From: Pelomonas sp. V22
GTDB taxonomy: Bacteria > Pseudomonadota > Gammaproteobacteria > Burkholderiales > Burkholderiaceae_C
Direction: 5' to 3'
Length of the DNA stretch: 64,000 nucleotides
Assembly: GCF_030014915.1 (NCBI RefSeq)
Contig: NZ_JAGIXS010000001.1
Coordinates: 1,364,001 to 1,428,000 of the forward strand
Numbering within the stretch: the stretch's first letter is position 1; each line of letters begins with the position of its first letter. The notes below the pieces were generated by a model, which was not told the origin of the DNA, searched no databases, and saw nothing but the letters and a program-made list of their open reading frames with translations. Position numbers and translations under genes: made by a program. Positions 27,055 to 37,300 of the stretch are shown in pieces.

Positions 27055-29868
27055 TCAGAACTTGTAGGCCGCCTGGATGCCCACTTCCCGTCCAACCACG
27101 CTGTACTGGCCGTGGCGGTAGGGGAAGGAGGTGTTGGTGACGTCCTTCGGACCGAAATTGTTGAGCAGATTGTTGACCGAGATGCTGAGGTCCAGCTGCT
27201 TGCTGTAGCGCATCGAACCGTTCCAGTTCACCAGCACATAGGGCTTGAGGCGGTAGACCTCGGTGGCGCCGGTCGGCTGGGTGGCCACCGGCAACTTGCC
27301 GTAGCGGGTCACGAAAACATTGCTGCTGTAGTCAGCCATGCTCCAGCCCAGGGCCAGGCTCATCTTGTTCGGGTAGTCGAAGTTGCTGCGGTCGTTGCGC
27401 CAGTTCTTGTTGATCGCCGCGTCCTTGTTCTGCTGGAAGTAGGAGCGGATGGTGTTCGAGACCTTCAGCGTCGCGCTGTACTGTCCGTAGTTCGCAGTCT
27501 TGAACCGGTAGTTGGCGCTCAAGTCCACGCCCTTGGTGCGATAGAACGCGTCGTTCAGGTAGCCGCCGGTGATCAGCATGATGTTGCCGATGCTGCCGTC
27601 GGTCGTGGCCTCGCGCACCACGCGGCCAGCCATGGACTGGCAGTACAGCGAGTCCGGCGCGTAGTCGACCTTCTCGAGGTTGTAGTCGAGGCCCGTCTTG
27701 CACCCGTTCTCCGCGTCGATGATCTCGTTGAAGCCTAGCGAGCGGATGCGGTTGCGCATGCGCAGGTCGTAGTAGTCCACCGTCAGCGAGAGCTGCGAGC
27801 TCACGTCCCAGACCAGACCGGCGCCAAAGGTGGTGCCGGTTTCCTCGCGCAGCGTCGGGTCGCCGCGGGTCACCGTCGTCGTCGTGTACTGGTAGAGCGA
27901 GTTGCCACACTGGCTGCCGAACAACAGGCCGGCGGCCGTGCAGCGGTAGGTGTCGTTGATGGCCGAGGAGCCGCCGGTCGCCTTCTGGTAGATGAAGTGC
28001 ATGTCCGGCGCCTTGAAGGTCGTACCGTAGTTGACACGCGCCAGTACGCTGCTGGTCGGGCGCCACTGCAGGCCCGCACCCCAGGTCTTGGCCAGGTCGA
28101 TGCTGGAGATGTCGTCGTACTTGTCGACGCGGCCCGAGACCGTGCCGGTGACCGTGCGCCAGACCGGCACGCTGAGCTCGCCGCCCACCGAGGCGCGCTT
28201 GCGCGAGCCGCCACCGCCGGTGGTCAGGAGGCCGTACAGCGTGCGCACATCGGGCGTCAGGCCCACGGGCGGCGTGGTGTCGTAGCCCTGCGAGGCGTAC
28301 TCGCCGACGAGGGCAAAGCCCAGCGGCTGGTTGAAGAGCCGGGTCAGCTCGCCAGTGATGGAGCCCTGAGCCTGGGTCACCCAGGACTTGTTGACGTACT
28401 CGACGTTCTCGGAGATCGACGAATACTCCTGCGTCGTCATCGGCCGGTACCAGCGCTCCTTGTTCAGCTTGTAGCAGGGCGTGGTGCCAGCGCCGGCGCA
28501 GGCCGGATCGTTCGCTGCCAGCAAGGGGCCAAAGAAGAAATCCGACAGCGAGGAGCCATCCATCACGCTGCGCTTCATGTTCGAGGTCTGCTCGGCGCGG
28601 TTGATCGACAGCTGCCAGTCGTAGCCGCCGCGCGTCACGCCCTTCAGGCCCGTGGCGATGTCGAAGTTGGTTTCGGTGAAGAACTGGCGTGCGGCGTTGA
28701 CACCGCCCAGCTCGTCCGGCGTCAGGCGGCGGAAGGCATTCAGGCGGCGCTTCTCGCCCGCATCGAACCAGGTGGAGGTGACGGCCTTGCCATCGACCTG
28801 CGGGCCGCTGATCGACAGCAGGCTGCCGCCGCCCAGGGCCTTGGAGTGGTAGCCCATCAGGCTGGCCCAGGCGCTGGTGTCCTTGTTCAGGTTCCAGTTG
28901 CCCATCAGGTAGCCGCCCATGTCCTCGCGGCCGGCCACGCGCATGAACAGCGGGTCATTGCCGTCCCAGCCGCAGACCGGGCCCAGCGTGTTGACCGTCT
29001 CGGTCGTGCCGACCTTGGTGATGCTCTTGGAGGTGTAGGGCGTGAAGCCGAACTTCTCGCAGGTGCCGGCCGGGATGTCCAGCGTGGTGTTGGACAGCGG
29101 ATTGCCCGAACGGACGATGCGCAGCGACACCGGCGCCTGGTAACCGAGGCGCGGGTCGATGGGCGCCGGGTTGTCCTGGTTGGAGTCCATGAAGTCGCGG
29201 TCGTAGCCGAACAGCGGATCGACCTTGCTGCCCTGCAGCACATAGATGAAGTTCGAGTTCTCGCTGGCGCGGCCGCCCATCCATTCCACGTTGCGGCTCT
29301 TGCGGCCGCCGCTGGTGGCACCGCTCAGGCGGACCTTGACGCTGTCGCCCGAGTAGTTCTCCTTCAGGATCACGTTGATCACGCCGGCCACGGCGTCCGA
29401 GCCATAGACAGCCGAGGCGCCGGCCGACACGATCTCGATGCGCGCGACCGCCGCCGACGGGATGTTGCCAAAGCTGGCGAAATTGCCGGCACTGCCATTG
29501 GCCCAGGGGTAATCGGCCGTGCGTCGGCCGTTGATCAGCAAGAGCGTGCGGCCGGCACCGAGGCCGCGCAGGTTGATCTGCTTGGCCAGTGGCGCGAAGG
29601 AGCCGGCGTTCTCGTTCAGCCCGGTGCCGGTCGCCTGCATCAGCGTCTGCAGGGCGTCGAAGACCGTGGGCGTGCCGTTCTTGGCCATGTCCTCGGCCGT
29701 GATCACCGTGACCGGGTTGACGCCCTCGACGCTCACCTGCTTGATGCGCGAACCCGTCACTTCCACCCGCTCCAGCTTGTCGGCCTCGGGCGGCTTCACG
29801 GTCTGGGCCTGGGCCCAGCCGGCCAGGCCAGCGGTGATCAACAGGCTGGTCAGTCGATTGAACTTCAT
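27055..29868 (-). CDS. TonB-dependent receptor (outer-membrane glycan import)
   Basis: A 937-residue outer-membrane receptor. A signal peptide (KFNRLTSLLITAGLAGWAQA) precedes a plug domain whose first strand reads RVEVTGSRIKQVSVEG, with GLGAGRTLLLINGRR inside, followed by a long beta barrel ending in the aromatic terminus GREVGIQAAYKF. It would import a ligand with TonB-ExbBD energy. The ATG at 29868 has GAGAGG 9 nt ahead and is preferred to an ATG 9 nt upstream. It lies between the DUF3472 gene and GH109, so a GalNAc-containing glycan is the probable cargo. Confidence 0.93.
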   Translation of the reverse strand: MKFNRLTSLLITAGLAGWAQAQTVKPPEADKLERVEVTGSRIKQVSVEGVNPVTVITAEDMAKNGTPTVFDALQTLMQATGTGLNENAGSFAPLAKQINLRGLGAGRTLLLINGRRTADYPWANGSAGNFASFGNIPSAAVARIEIVSAGASAVYGSDAVAGVINVILKENYSGDSVKVRLSGATSGGRKSRNVEWMGGRASENSNFIYVLQGSKVDPLFGYDRDFMDSNQDNPAPIDPRLGYQAPVSLRIVRSGNPLSNTTLDIPAGTCEKFGFTPYTSKSITKVGTTETVNTLGPVCGWDGNDPLFMRVAGREDMGGYLMGNWNLNKDTSAWASLMGYHSKALGGGSLLSISGPQVDGKAVTSTWFDAGEKRRLNAFRRLTPDELGGVNAARQFFTETNFDIATGLKGVTRGGYDWQLSINRAEQTSNMKRSVMDGSSLSDFFFGPLLAANDPACAGAGTTPCYKLNKERWYRPMTTQEYSSISENVEYVNKSWVTQAQGSITGELTRLFNQPLGFALVGEYASQGYDTTPPVGLTPDVRTLYGLLTTGGGGSRKRASVGGELSVPVWRTVTGTVSGRVDKYDDISSIDLAKTWGAGLQWRPTSSVLARVNYGTTFKAPDMHFIYQKATGGSSAINDTYRCTAAGLLFGSQCGNSLYQYTTTTVTRGDPTLREETGTTFGAGLVWDVSSQLSLTVDYYDLRMRNRIRSLGFNEIIDAENGCKTGLDYNLEKVDYAPDSLYCQSMAGRVVREATTDGSIGNIMLITGGYLNDAFYRTKGVDLSANYRFKTANYGQYSATLKVSNTIRSYFQQNKDAAINKNWRNDRSNFDYPNKMSLALGWSMADYSSNVFVTRYGKLPVATQPTGATEVYRLKPYVLVNWNGSMRYSKQLDLSISVNNLLNNFGPKDVTNTSFPYRHGQYSVVGREVGIQAAYKF

Positions 29869-29907
29869 GAATGTCATCCTCTCTGTTTTATGGGTCTTGG
29901 CTCGATG

Positions 29908-31197
29908 TCAGAGCGACATCGGCGTGCTCTTGCTGTCGCCGGGCAGGTTCAACGGCCGGCCGACGGCGGTGCCGCCGGTGCTCAAGCGGAACTTGCCGTT
30001 CTCGACGATGTGCTGGTAGTTGGCGCAGACCTCGTTGTGCGTCGGCGTGTAGACGGCCGTGCCATTGGCCTTCTTCACATCGACCCAGAGGCCCGTGGCC
30101 AGGTCGCGGTACTTGACGTTGCCGAAGTAGGCGGCGCGCGGCTTGTTGGCCAGGCAGCTCGCGGCCTCCGTGCTCCAGTCCTCGACGAAGCCGTAAGCGC
30201 CGGCATTGGTCTGCGGCCGCGGCAAGCGCATGGTGGCGAGCTTCAGGCGCACGCCATCGGTCGGGTCGGTGAAGTAGACCGTGTAGTCCTGCTTGTTGTT
30301 CGGCGCGGCCGCCACTTCCATCTCGAAGCGGTAGGCCACATTCGTCTTCGGCACGAAGGCCGATTCGCACTTGATGCCCGTGCCCTCGCCGCCGAAGAAG
30401 CCGCATTTGGAAATGCCGCTGTCGATCACCTCGGGGCTCACGCCATTCACATCCCACAGCGAGAACAAGCGCTGCTGGCTCTGGATGCCGGTGTAGCCGC
30501 CGTTGATGCCGATGACCTCGTAGTAGGTCGTGGGCTCCCAGGTGATGGGCGTGACCTCGGCCGAGAACTTGTCCCAGGACGGCGTGCTCCAGCTCAGGTG
30601 GATGGAGTTGGCCCGCGTCGAATGGCCATAGGCGGTGCCCGTGATGGCCACGGCCTTGATCGTGCCGTCCTTGTTCTGGATGCTGACGTCCATGGTTTGC
30701 GCCTGGGCCGAGCCGGCGGTCCACCAGGCGGTGACGTAGCCGTTGGCATCGGCCACCGCGTTGTCGGCAAAGGCCCAGCCGCTGGCCTCGCCGCCGCGCG
30801 GCTGCCAGGCCACGGTGCAGCCGGCTTGCGCCTTGCCATCAAGCGTCACCTGGACCTTGAGCTTTTCGGGCTGGTGGGTCGTGTTGGCATCGGTCGGGCC
30901 GGGGTCGTACAACGTCTTCGAGAACACCGAGCCCATGCGCGCCAGGCCCGCCGTGGGCGTGAGCGCAGTGATGGTGGCGCCGTTGGCGCAGTCCTTGGTC
31001 AGCGGGCCCACCGGCGTGGGGTCGGTAGGGGTCGTCGGTGTGCTCGGGGTTGTTGGCGCGGAGGGCGTTGCCGCCCCTCCTCCGCCACCACCACCGCCGC
31101 AGGCGCCCAGCAGGGCCAGGCTGGCCAGCGCTGCGGCCAACGGCCGCGCGCCTTCCACCGCGCGATACGTGATCGCGTGCTTGCTCTTCCTCATCAT
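29908..31197 (-). CDS. DUF3472-type lipoprotein
   Basis: A 429-residue surface lipoprotein of unknown activity. The lipobox is LLGAC with Cys33, followed by eight glycines and a Thr/Pro-rich tether (PSAPTTPSTPTTPTDPT) that holds the protein away from the membrane. An N-terminal Ig-like beta region leads into a DUF3472 domain marked by YYEVIGINGGYTGIQ and LFSLWDVNGV. DUF3472 proteins occur in glycan-degrading loci and are thought to bind or process carbohydrate. A GAGGGA Shine-Dalgarno precedes the tandem ATGATG. It lies between two TonB receptor genes, in the place a SusD-like binding lipoprotein has in Bacteroidetes loci. Confidence 0.8.
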   Translation of the reverse strand: MMRKSKHAITYRAVEGARPLAAALASLALLGACGGGGGGGGAATPSAPTTPSTPTTPTDPTPVGPLTKDCANGATITALTPTAGLARMGSVFSKTLYDPGPTDANTTHQPEKLKVQVTLDGKAQAGCTVAWQPRGGEASGWAFADNAVADANGYVTAWWTAGSAQAQTMDVSIQNKDGTIKAVAITGTAYGHSTRANSIHLSWSTPSWDKFSAEVTPITWEPTTYYEVIGINGGYTGIQSQQRLFSLWDVNGVSPEVIDSGISKCGFFGGEGTGIKCESAFVPKTNVAYRFEMEVAAAPNNKQDYTVYFTDPTDGVRLKLATMRLPRPQTNAGAYGFVEDWSTEAASCLANKPRAAYFGNVKYRDLATGLWVDVKKANGTAVYTPTHNEVCANYQHIVENGKFRLSTGGTAVGRPLNLPGDSKSTPMSL

Positions 31198-31223
31198 CTT
31201 GCGTCCCTCGCGCTTGCAGGCTC

Positions 31224-34200
31224 TTAGAAAGCCAGGTTGTATTCAGCGGTCAGGCGCACCGAGCGCGGCGACTGCCGGCCCGTGATCTGCCCATAGGTGG
31301 AACTGATCGAACCGGACGTGGTCTCGCGGGTGTCGCTCATGCGGGTGGTGCCCCGCTTGTCCAGCACGTTGAACACATCGGCCTTCAGGCTCAGGCCCTT
31401 CACGAAGGCCGGCCGGTAGGCAAAGTTCAGGTCCACTTGCGTGTACCAGGGCAGGCGTCCGGCCGAACCACGCGGCGAGGGCTTGCCGTTGCAATAGAAG
31501 TAGGACGCGCCGTAGCCGAGGTCCCGCACGTCTTGATCCGGATGGAGGCCGGTGCAGTTGCGCGGCGCGCCGGACACCATCTGCAGATTGCCACCGATGA
31601 AGACCTCCGGCAGCACCTGCACATAGCCATAGGCCTTGATCGCGTGGCGATGGTCATTGCCCAGGTAGCCGTAGGAGTTCTCCATCAGCTCCTTGTGGTC
31701 GTCGCTGACCGTCAGGCCCACATCGCCGCCGCCCACGGAGTCGGTCTGGCCTTCCTGGTTGCCCTTGCTGGCCGACAGCGTGTAGGTCAGCTTGCCGTAC
31801 CAGCCATTGCTGAACGGGTGCTCGGCGAAGAAGTTGAGCGCCTTGTAGCTGCGGTTCGGGCGCGGCGTGCCCCATTCGGCGGCGCTGATGTCCACACGGC
31901 GCAGGCCCTTGCCGTCGCCGAAGTCCACCATCAGGCTGTTGTCGCGGCCCGGGTTCAGGATGGCGCAGGCGAAACCGTCGTAGTGCTGCGCGTCCACCTT
32001 GTTGCGCACGGCCCAGGCGTCGATCGGGCGCTGGTCGCAGGAGTCGTCCAGCGTGTCGTTGAGCTTGCGGTAGAGCAGGCTGGCACCGATGTTGATCGTC
32101 TTGGACAACGATCGCTCGAAGCCCAGTGCGAACTCGTCCTGCGAGAAGGGCTTGAGGTCGATGCCCACCAGCGAGCGGGGGTCCGGCGTCTGGCCGAAGG
32201 CGTTGTTGACCGAGGTGGCCTTGCTGATTGCGTGCAAACCGGTCGGCGTGCCGGTGATCGGATCGACACCGGTGTAGGTGTAGTAGGTGCTGGTATTCAG
32301 CGCACCGGTGGCCATGTTGCTTGACAGGCTGGACGGCACCGGCAGGTGGTAGCGGCCCAGGTTGGCAAAGAGCTTGGTGCCGCCATCGCCGTTCAGGTCC
32401 CAGGTGGCGGCCAGGCGCGGCGCAATCATGTTGCGCTGGCTGATCAGCTCGCGGTCAAAGCTGTCGTTGTTGGTGAACTGCTCGCGGCGCAGGCCGAGGT
32501 CCAGCAGCACCGTCGGGGTGACCTGCCAGCGGTCCTGGATGTACTGCGCCGATTGCACGCTGGTGGGGCGGGCGATCTTGGAGTTGAAGTCCTGGCTCAC
32601 GTAGTACCCGAGGGTGCCGAGGCCGCCACCTTGGGCCAGCGTCTCGGTCGCGCCGAAGGGCTTGAAGTTCGGGCTGCTGGCGTGCTGGTAGCTCCAGCGT
32701 GAGCCGCCCGCCAGGTCGATGCCGACCACGGAGCTGATCGACATGTGGTCGAGGCCAGCACGGAGAGAGTGCTTGCCCCATTGGTACTCGATATCCAGGC
32801 GGCCGCCCTTCTGCCGGTCGCCGGAGTCCGGCGCCACGAGCAGGCCGGTGGTGGTCTGCGGGTCGTTGTAGGTGAGGCCGGGTGCGCGGGCATCCACGCT
32901 GGAGCTGGTCTGGGCGAAGCGCGGGTCGTAGTTCCAGGGCGTGCGCGCATGCTTGGTGCGCGAGTCGCCGTACAAGGCCGTGACGGTCAGCTGGTCGGTC
33001 AGGTAGCCGGTGTATTTAGCGATGGTCAGGTTGGCGCCGGGCACGCAGTAGCTGTTGTTGGGGCAGTTGTTGACATAGGTGTTGCCCGCGCCGCCGGCGA
33101 TGCCGTTGGAGCTGTGCGTGCCGAAGTCGTAGCCGAAGCCCTGCGACCGCGAGGTGGTGCGGTCGTACATCTTGGTCAGCTCGAAGTGGTGGTCGTCGGT
33201 CAAGTTGTAGTCGAGCTTGAGCAGGTAGTGCTCGACCTTGCTGTCGCCGACGCTGTAGCCATTCTTGAGCTGCGAGGCCGTGGCCGTGGGACTGGCGCTG
33301 ACCGACTCGCTGTCGGTGCGCGTCTGCTCGGCGGCCACAAAGGCGAACAGCTTGTTCTTCAGGATGGGGCCGCCGGCATAGAGGCCGTAGACCTTGGTGG
33401 TGCTGATGTTGTCCTGGTTCCAGTACTGCAGCTTGCCGTCGGTCAGCGGGTTGGCACCGGTGTTCGGGTAGTAGGTGTTGTCGGGCGTACCGCGCAGCGA
33501 GTTGGGAGAGAGGGACAGCTTGCCGCCCACTTCCCAGTTGTTGCCGCCGCTCTTGGTGGTGATGTTGACCACGCCGCCGGTCGAACGGCCGAACTCGGCG
33601 CCGTAGCCACCAGTGAGCACCTGCATATTGCCGATGGCGCCAAACGGCAGCTCGGACATGCCGACGCCGGTCAGGATGTTGGTCACCGGAAAGCCGTTGA
33701 CGTAGTAGGCATTCTCGGAAGCGCCCGAGCCGCCGATCTGCGGCGCATTGCCGTACTGGCCGTTGGTGTTGCGGGTCACGCCAGGCGTGAGCTGCACGAC
33801 CGCCAGCACGTCGTTCGCCACCGGCAGCGCCTTCAGCTCCTGGGCTGCAAAGACGACGCCGTTGTTGGTGTTGGAGACGTCGATGCGCTTGGCGGCTCCG
33901 GAGACCACCACGGTCGCCAGGGTGTTGGCAGCGCCAAAGTTGGCTTCCACGCCGCCACCCACCAGGGCTTCGACTTCCTGTGTCGACTCGACCTTGCCAT
34001 CGCGCACCAGGCGCACCTGGTAGCGGCCGGGCGGCATGGAGTTGGCCTGGTAGCGGCCGGCGCTATCGGGCGTCAGCGTGCGCAGCACGCCGGTACTCAG
34101 GTTCTGCAGCACGATGCTGGCACCGGCGGCGGCCTTGACCTCGCCGTAGATCGTGGTCGTCGTGTTCGACTGCGACCAGGCCAGCGGCGCGGCGGCCATC

Positions 34201-34277
34201 AGGCCCAAGGCCAGGGCGGCGGCGCGGGCGGTGGCGCTGAAGCGGCCGGGCGGGTTGAACTGGGTGTTCTTCTGCAT
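31224..34277 (-). CDS. Oar-like TonB-dependent receptor with carboxypeptidase-regulatory domain
   Basis: A large outer-membrane receptor of 1017 residues. The signal peptide (ATARAAALALGLMAAAPLAWS) is followed by a carboxypeptidase-regulatory beta-sandwich (about 40-115, with PDSAGRYQANSMPPGRYQV). A plug domain containing GAEFGRSTGGVVNITTKSG and a long barrel ending VRLTAEYNLAF complete it. This layout matches Oar/OmpA-related receptors that take up oligosaccharides, peptides or proteins. An AG-rich Shine-Dalgarno (GGAGAGAGAGAG) precedes the ATG. It follows GH31 in the leftward operon with 113 bp between them. Confidence 0.92.
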   Translation of the reverse strand: MQKNTQFNPPGRFSATARAAALALGLMAAAPLAWSQSNTTTTIYGEVKAAAGASIVLQNLSTGVLRTLTPDSAGRYQANSMPPGRYQVRLVRDGKVESTQEVEALVGGGVEANFGAANTLATVVVSGAAKRIDVSNTNNGVVFAAQELKALPVANDVLAVVQLTPGVTRNTNGQYGNAPQIGGSGASENAYYVNGFPVTNILTGVGMSELPFGAIGNMQVLTGGYGAEFGRSTGGVVNITTKSGGNNWEVGGKLSLSPNSLRGTPDNTYYPNTGANPLTDGKLQYWNQDNISTTKVYGLYAGGPILKNKLFAFVAAEQTRTDSESVSASPTATASQLKNGYSVGDSKVEHYLLKLDYNLTDDHHFELTKMYDRTTSRSQGFGYDFGTHSSNGIAGGAGNTYVNNCPNNSYCVPGANLTIAKYTGYLTDQLTVTALYGDSRTKHARTPWNYDPRFAQTSSSVDARAPGLTYNDPQTTTGLLVAPDSGDRQKGGRLDIEYQWGKHSLRAGLDHMSISSVVGIDLAGGSRWSYQHASSPNFKPFGATETLAQGGGLGTLGYYVSQDFNSKIARPTSVQSAQYIQDRWQVTPTVLLDLGLRREQFTNNDSFDRELISQRNMIAPRLAATWDLNGDGGTKLFANLGRYHLPVPSSLSSNMATGALNTSTYYTYTGVDPITGTPTGLHAISKATSVNNAFGQTPDPRSLVGIDLKPFSQDEFALGFERSLSKTINIGASLLYRKLNDTLDDSCDQRPIDAWAVRNKVDAQHYDGFACAILNPGRDNSLMVDFGDGKGLRRVDISAAEWGTPRPNRSYKALNFFAEHPFSNGWYGKLTYTLSASKGNQEGQTDSVGGGDVGLTVSDDHKELMENSYGYLGNDHRHAIKAYGYVQVLPEVFIGGNLQMVSGAPRNCTGLHPDQDVRDLGYGASYFYCNGKPSPRGSAGRLPWYTQVDLNFAYRPAFVKGLSLKADVFNVLDKRGTTRMSDTRETTSGSISSTYGQITGRQSPRSVRLTAEYNLAF

Positions 34278-34390
34278 GATCTCTCTCTCTCCGTTTCTAC
34301 TGCTGGGGTTTGGGATCGAGGCGGCAACAGTCCGCCCGGCCTGCCGTCCGGCAAGCCTTGAATCAATGGCTTGTGAGGGTGTGGGTTCGT

Positions 34391-37300
34391 TCAGCGCTGG
34401 ACAGTGGCGGCGTCGCCCTCCATCCCGATCAGGACCGCGTTGGCCCAGTTGCCGCAGACCGCTGCGGGCTGGTGGCCCCGCGCTCCGAGCGTGCGCAGGC
34501 TGAGCTTCTGCAGCCCGCGCACATCGATTTCCGGTTTGACCACGGCCGGTGCCTGCACCAGGCCGCTGTCGTAAAGCAGACGCTCGCCGCTCCAGACCTG
34601 GAACTGCAGGCCGCCGGCCGTCTTGCAGCTGTCGTCCACGCCGAGGTCGGCTCGCAGCAGCTGCCAGTCGCCCTTGATGGCCAAGTCCAGGCGACCCTTG
34701 GCGTCCATGCCGAGGCCCTTGCGGAACAGCAGGCCGTTCATGCGCATCTCCTTGGCCGCACTCCTGGGCTTGTCGCGCTGCACGCCGGCCGGCAGGGCCA
34801 GGTCCGACAGGTAGCGCTGCAGCTCAGGCCGCTGCGCCGGGCGATGTTCCAGCACGCGGAACTCCGACAGCACGATGGGGCCCACCTCGCTCGCCTGCAT
34901 CGCATCGAAGGCCTTGGCCGGAGCGCCTCCCTGAGCCGCGGTCACCATCGGGTCGACCGCACCGGCCTTGTCGCCGTCGGGGTTCTGCACGCTTAGCACG
35001 CGGAAGCGCAGCAGGCGGCCGGCCTGCGGCGTGGCGAAGGTGATGCGCTGCGCGCCCTGCTGCAGCGTCAGACGACCGCGCTGCACCGGCTGGCCCCAGT
35101 CGCCCATGTTGTCAGCCAGGTAGACCTCGTAGTCGCGCACCTGGCCGTGCTTCCAGTGCTGGTCCGTGCGCGGCGCCAGCTGGATGCCGTCGATCAGGCG
35201 ACGCTCGGTGAAGCCGAGCACCCATTCATGCGGGCCGGCCTTGACCGTCTGGTTGCGCGTGGTGCGGAACCAGGTGTCGGGCTTGCCATCGAAGGCGTTT
35301 TCCAGCGGATGGCCGGGTTCTTCGGCCGGGCGGCTCATCACCACGATGGCGTCGGCCGGAATCTCCGGGCCGACCACCGGCGCGCTGGCGAACTCGTCGT
35401 CTTGGGCGGGTGCGGCCTGCAGGCCCTGCAGGCTGAAAGCCAGCGGCTGGCGGATGTCGCGCTTGGCGGTCTTCACATGGACCGTGCCGAGCCGCTCGGC
35501 CGCGTCGAAGTACCAGCCCTGCTCGGCCGCCTCGAAAGCGGCCGCATCGGCGAGGCGAGGCAAGACCTGGCCCCCGAGCTGCACGGCTTCGGGCGCGCGG
35601 CGGCTGAGGATGCGCAAGGCATAGCGGCGCTGCGGCTCCTGGCCGGCGTACTCGCCCTTCACCGGCTCGATCTGCACGCGCAGTTCGCCGCCCTGCTGCT
35701 GCATCGCGATGCGCTGCTGGCTGAAGGCGCCGCCCTGGTATTGGCGGGTGACGCCATCGTCCTCATAGAGCGTGTACTCGGAGCTCCCCTGCGGATAGAG
35801 GTCCAGCGTCAGCTGGTCGAGCGGCTTCTGGCCGTCGAACAGCATCTCCGGATACATCGGCAGGATGGCGCCGGCGCGGACGAAGACCGGCAGCTTGTCG
35901 AGCGTGACTTGACTGTCGATGTCGCGGCCGGCCGCACCGGCGCTCAGCTGGCGACCATCCCAGTAGTCGATCCAGCGACCCTGGGGCAGATGGATGCCCT
36001 TGCGCCAGCCCTGGCTCTCGGCCTGGCTGCGGTAGACCGGCGCCACCAGCAGCTCGCGGCCCAGCAGGAACTGGTACTTGTGGGCCTCGGTCCAGGCGGC
36101 CGGGTCTTGGGGGTAGTCCCACATCAGGCCGCGCAGCAGCGGTGCGCCGCTTTGCTCAGCCTCACGGGCCAGCGTGTACATGTAGGGCGTGAGGCGCAGC
36201 TTCAGCTTCAGGTACTTGCGGTTGATGCTGCGGTACGGCTCCTCATACCACCAGGGATGCTTGCGCGCGGCCGAGGCCCAGCCCGACATGCCCATCAGCA
36301 CGGGCGTGAAGGTCTTCCACTGCAGGTCGCGGGTGAAGGTCTCGGGGCTGCCGCCGAAGATGGCGTCCACATCGCCGCTGGCATAGGCCTGGCCGGAGAG
36401 GCCCGAGCCCACCAGCGTCGGCACGTGCCAGCGGATGTAGTCCCAGCTCGAGCTCTGGTCGCCGGTCCAGGTCACGGCATAGCGCTGCGTGCCGGCCCAG
36501 CCCATCACCGTCCACAGGAAGGGCCGCGCGTCGGCGTTGTTCAGGATGCCGTCGTAGGCGCTCTTGTTGGCATCCAGCGAGAACTGGTAGCCCTTGCCGG
36601 TCCAGGCCACGTCGAGCTTCTGGGCGCGCGTGCCGGCGGTGCCGACTTCCCACTTGATCTTGTCGACGCCGTTCTCAGTCCAGAGGCCGGTGCGGAAGCC
36701 GTATTGCTTCAGGCCTTCCACGACCTTGGGCAGGTCTGTGTAGCCGCAGCCATAGCCGTCGTTCGGCAGGATCCAGCCGCCGGGCATGTCGTGCTGGCGG
36801 TACTTCCTGGCCACGCTGTCGATCACGTCGGGCGTCTTGCCGGTCGGGCCGTCGCTCCAGCCCTTCGGAACCGTGCCGGGCTTCTTGACGTTGTCGCCAT
36901 CGTTGTAGCAATCGGCGTCGCCGTATTCCAGCGCCCAGCGCGGCAGCAGTTGCGCGCGGCCGGTCCATTCGGTGTAGCGGGCCAGCACCTCGCGGATCGA
37001 GGCACCGACGAAGTAGTAAGCGTCGAAGCGGCCTTCCTGGTGCGAGAGCTGGATCTGCTCGTTCTGGCGCAGGTCGTACGTGCCATCGCTCCAGGTGTTG
37101 CGCAGCATGCCCCAGCCGCGCGAGCTCATCAGAAAGGGCGCGGGGCTCGGCCGATCGCCCTCTTCCCAGCCGCCGGAGTACGAGACTTCGAGTTGCCGGC
37201 CCTTGAACTCGAAGCGGCCGTTCTGCTGGCCGCCGCCGTAAAAGCGTTCGGCCTTGTCGGTCGCCAGCGTCTGCACGGCCAGTTTGTCGGCCAGGTCCAG

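Noticed and set aside
27997-31227. 1076-codon plus-strand frame opposite TonB and DUF3472 genes
   Set aside because: Spans several real genes on the other strand and has the composition of a shadow frame.
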